25,125 bases of DNA, from NCBI RefSeq assembly GCF_938029845.1, contig NZ_CALHGG010000098.1, positions 1-25,125 of the forward strand, in the 5' to 3' direction. Under the pieces are notes generated by a model, which worked only from the letters and a program-made list of their open reading frames with translations, was not told the DNA's origin and did not search any database. Source of the stretch: an uncultured Capnocytophaga sp. (lineage in GTDB: Bacteria; Bacteroidota; Bacteroidia; Flavobacteriales; Flavobacteriaceae). Of the stretch, positions 23,317-25,125 are shown piece after piece. The translations under genes were made by a program, and so were the position numbers. Positions within the stretch are counted from its first letter, which is position 1; every line of letters starts with the position of its first letter.

Positions 23317-24300
23317 TTATATAGTTCGTTCAATCACATAATTCACAATCTGGAGTAGGGATTTCTTGTAAGGAGAATCGGGAAATTCTGCTAGTATAGC
23401 CAGGGCTTTTGCTTGGTATTCCCGCATCTTGGCTTCAGTGCGTTCTATACCTCCATGAGCTTTGACATAGGCGATAATCTCCTTGACTCGCTTCTTATCC
23501 GTATTATGGTTCTTGATGCTATTGATCAGCCATTTGCGTTCACTCTCTTCGGCTCGGTTAAGGGCATAGATGAGTGGGAGGGTCATTTTTTGTTCCTTAA
23601 TGTCGATTCCAGTGGGCTTGCCTATTGCCTCTTCGGTATAGTCAAAGAGGTCATCCTTTATCTGAAAGGCCATACCTACAAATTCGCCAAAGCGGCGCAT
23701 CTTCTCTATCAGTTCCGCATTATCGGGTTGAACCGAGCAGGCACCCATAGCACAACAAGCTGCGATGAGGGTGGCTGTTTTCTGGCGGATAATCTCGTAA
23801 TAAACCTCTTCGGTGATGTCCAAGCGGCGTGCTTTCTCCATCTGGAGGAGCTCGCCCTCACTCATCTCGCGTACTGCTACTGAGATGATTCTCAGCAGGT
23901 CAAAATCACCATGATCTATGGAGAGTAAGAGCCCCTTGGAGAGCAAGTAGTCTCCTACCAATACAGCGATTTTGTTTTTCCACAAGGCATTGATAGAGAA
24001 GAACCCACGTCGTTTGTTACTATCATCAACCACATCGTCATGTACCAGCGTAGCTGTATGGATTAGCTCTATTACTGAAGCTCCTCTGTAAGTTCGTTCA
24101 TTAATAGTGCCTCCGCTAGCGAGTTTCGCCACAAGGAAGACGAACATAGGACGCATCTGCTTACCCTTGCGGTTTACGATATAGTGGGTGATACGGTTCA
24201 GTAGTGCTACCCGTGAGGACATAGAATCTCTGAATTTATCCTCAAAGGCTGCCATCTCTGCGGCAATAGGTTCTTTTATTTGTTCGGTAATCTTAGCCAA
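23317..24300 (-). CDS. ispB: Polyprenyl diphosphate synthase (octaprenyl/solanesyl type)
   Basis: A cytoplasmic trans-prenyltransferase that extends farnesyl diphosphate with isopentenyl units; in this group it probably makes the menaquinone side chain. The 327 residues contain the first aspartate-rich motif DDVVD (88-92, in LVHDDVVDDSNKRRG), GKQMRPMFVFL (46-56) and the second motif DDLFD (215-219, in FQIKDDLFDY). The homologous N-terminus KITEQIKEPIAAEM begins right after a TTG at 24298-24300, with an in-frame stop two codons before it, so TTG is the likely start; the next ATG would lose 14 conserved residues. An out-of-frame ATG at 24308-24310 opens a five-codon frame (MNYLG) that runs over the TTG. 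Chain length cannot be read securely. It is probably in one unit with the DUF438 gene 19 bases upstream. Confidence 0.93.
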   Translation of the reverse strand: MAKITEQIKEPIAAEMAAFEDKFRDSMSSRVALLNRITHYIVNRKGKQMRPMFVFLVAKLASGGTINERTYRGASVIELIHTATLVHDDVVDDSNKRRGFFSINALWKNKIAVLVGDYLLSKGLLLSIDHGDFDLLRIISVAVREMSEGELLQMEKARRLDITEEVYYEIIRQKTATLIAACCAMGACSVQPDNAELIEKMRRFGEFVGMAFQIKDDLFDYTEEAIGKPTGIDIKEQKMTLPLIYALNRAEESERKWLINSIKNHNTDKKRVKEIIAYVKAHGGIERTEAKMREYQAKALAILAEFPDSPYKKSLLQIVNYVIERTI

Positions 24301-24319
24301 GGTAATTCATTGTTTAGGA

Positions 24320-25125
24320 TTATTCCCATTCGAGCAAGCGTCTTTCTCCTTCTATAGTTTTGATGTCAGTAATGTCTTGGGACATTTCGATTACACCCTT
24401 ATAGTTTTTCTGAGCATCGCGTACAGCAAAGTAGCGTACATAGATCAAGCGTCCACGGAAGTTCAGCCAGAAGTTGGCTTCATTCTGCGTACCATTGCGG
24501 AAAGCCTCCACGATTTTCAGCACCGTACCCACGCTCTTAGGCGGGTGGCAGAACTTCACCTCGCGCCCGATAATCCCTGCACTACGTGGGAATACACGTT
24601 CCTCTCCGCGGTTGTAGAAAATTACCTTGTCATGTTCATCTACAAAAGTAATGTCAATAGGTAGGGTTTTGAGTAGTAGGTTTACCTGCTCTACGGTCAT
24701 ATAACCCTCGTCAAAGTGTTGTGCCTTTTCGTCAAAGACTACATCGGTACGTAGGGTAGTGTCTTGTGAAGGGTGTATATAGCCCTCTTCGGATGGATAA
24801 GCAGGCGGAGGAGTGGGAAGCATCCAGCCAATTTCGTCCTCTCCTTGTCGCATCTTGATCCAGTCCTCGTCGGAGAGAATTTCTAAAGAACGGGCAAAAA
24901 GGATGTTATATTCCACCGAAAGCAAGCGTAGTAGGTTCTCTTCTATATAGGTCATGTTCTCGGCTGCCTTGGCCAGATCCTTATCCTCCAAGTTCTTTCT
25001 CACTAGGCGGAACATATCACGAATGGTATCATGGAAAGACCACATGTTCTGTGAAGGGTTCGTCCAGCCCTTTTGTTCCAAGAAAGGAAAGAGCTGATTC
25101 TCTTTTCTCTGGAAGCGTTTCTCCA
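24320..25125 (-). CDS. DUF438 / PAS-domain protein, 5' end outside window
   Basis: Partial: the frame stays open to the right edge. The visible part (about 268 residues) starts within the hemerythrin-like DUF438 region, and the bases right of 25081 encode RFQRKENQLFPFLE, continuing into QKGWTNPSQNMWSFHDTIRDMF, the standard form of this family. A TTG at 25079-25081 could be mistaken for a start. A PAS domain follows at the C-terminal half (DITFVDEHDKVIFYNRGEERVFPR, then GREVKFCHPPKSVGTVLKIVEAFRNG and YVRYFAVRDAQKNYKGVIEMSQDITDIK). Such proteins probably sense redox or oxygen-related ligands through iron and PAS, but their partners are poorly known. It precedes the polyprenyl synthase gene on the same strand. 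Confidence 0.9.
   Translation of the reverse strand, partial: EKRFQRKENQLFPFLEQKGWTNPSQNMWSFHDTIRDMFRLVRKNLEDKDLAKAAENMTYIEENLLRLLSVEYNILFARSLEILSDEDWIKMRQGEDEIGWMLPTPPPAYPSEEGYIHPSQDTTLRTDVVFDEKAQHFDEGYMTVEQVNLLLKTLPIDITFVDEHDKVIFYNRGEERVFPRSAGIIGREVKFCHPPKSVGTVLKIVEAFRNGTQNEANFWLNFRGRLIYVRYFAVRDAQKNYKGVIEMSQDITDIKTIEGERRLLEWE

Noticed and set aside
25079..25081. TTG at 25081 as the true start of the DUF438 gene
   Set aside because: The frame stays open to the window edge and the bases to the right encode the conserved KENQLFPFLE segment, so the gene is truncated by the window.

Overview
The window reads as a chromosomal segment of a Bacteroidota bacterium, most likely a Flavobacteriaceae member close to Capnocytophaga. 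The evidence is a SusC/SusD pair, several promoters of the Bacteroidota form TAnnTTTG, A-rich leaders instead of Shine-Dalgarno sites, a DUF4302 lipoprotein, and moderate-to-low GC. The genus is an inference from the gene set.

Layout, left to right. 14-5852 (+): a DsbD-type disulfide reductase, a membrane D-lactate dehydrogenase, an unrecognised lipoprotein with a following four-helix membrane protein, and gcvH. 5878-7384 (-): an MlaF/MlaE-type lipid transport ABC pair, whose promoter lies in a 490-bp AT-rich divergent region. 7875-15050 (+): a four-gene operon of SusC, SusD, a zinc metallopeptidase lipoprotein and a DUF4302 lipoprotein, closed by a perfect 23-bp hairpin. 15189-16129 (+): an ExbB/TolQ-like channel protein overlapping a DUF2149 protein, with its own strong promoter; the pair resembles HmuU/HmuV of the Porphyromonas heme locus. 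16358-19331 (+): an McrB/McrC restriction cassette. 19406-21524 (-): maf, gltS and tRNA-Leu(CAA). 21695-23254 (+): prs and the long form of rplY. 23317-25125 (-): a polyprenyl diphosphate synthase and a DUF438/PAS protein that continues past the right edge.

How the genes fit together: the SusC/SusD operon looks like an outer-membrane import system with surface lipoproteins, probably for protein-derived material because it carries a metallopeptidase and no glycosidase. The ExbB/DUF2149 pair just downstream could supply its proton-driven energy. Dld feeds electrons to quinone, and the polyprenyl synthase probably makes the menaquinone tail. The rest is housekeeping.

The most unusual feature is not a gene. 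Eight intergenic blocks consist of degenerate 7-base units kept strictly in phase, in three unit families (AGTGAAA-like, CAGTAGA-like, AACTCAA-like). Most switch to reverse-complement units halfway, so they can fold into hairpins. They begin at or inside stop codons, encode the last residues of several proteins, and in one case run through a start codon and encode the n-region of a lipoprotein signal peptide. The mcrBC cassette lies between two blocks of the CAGTAGA family.
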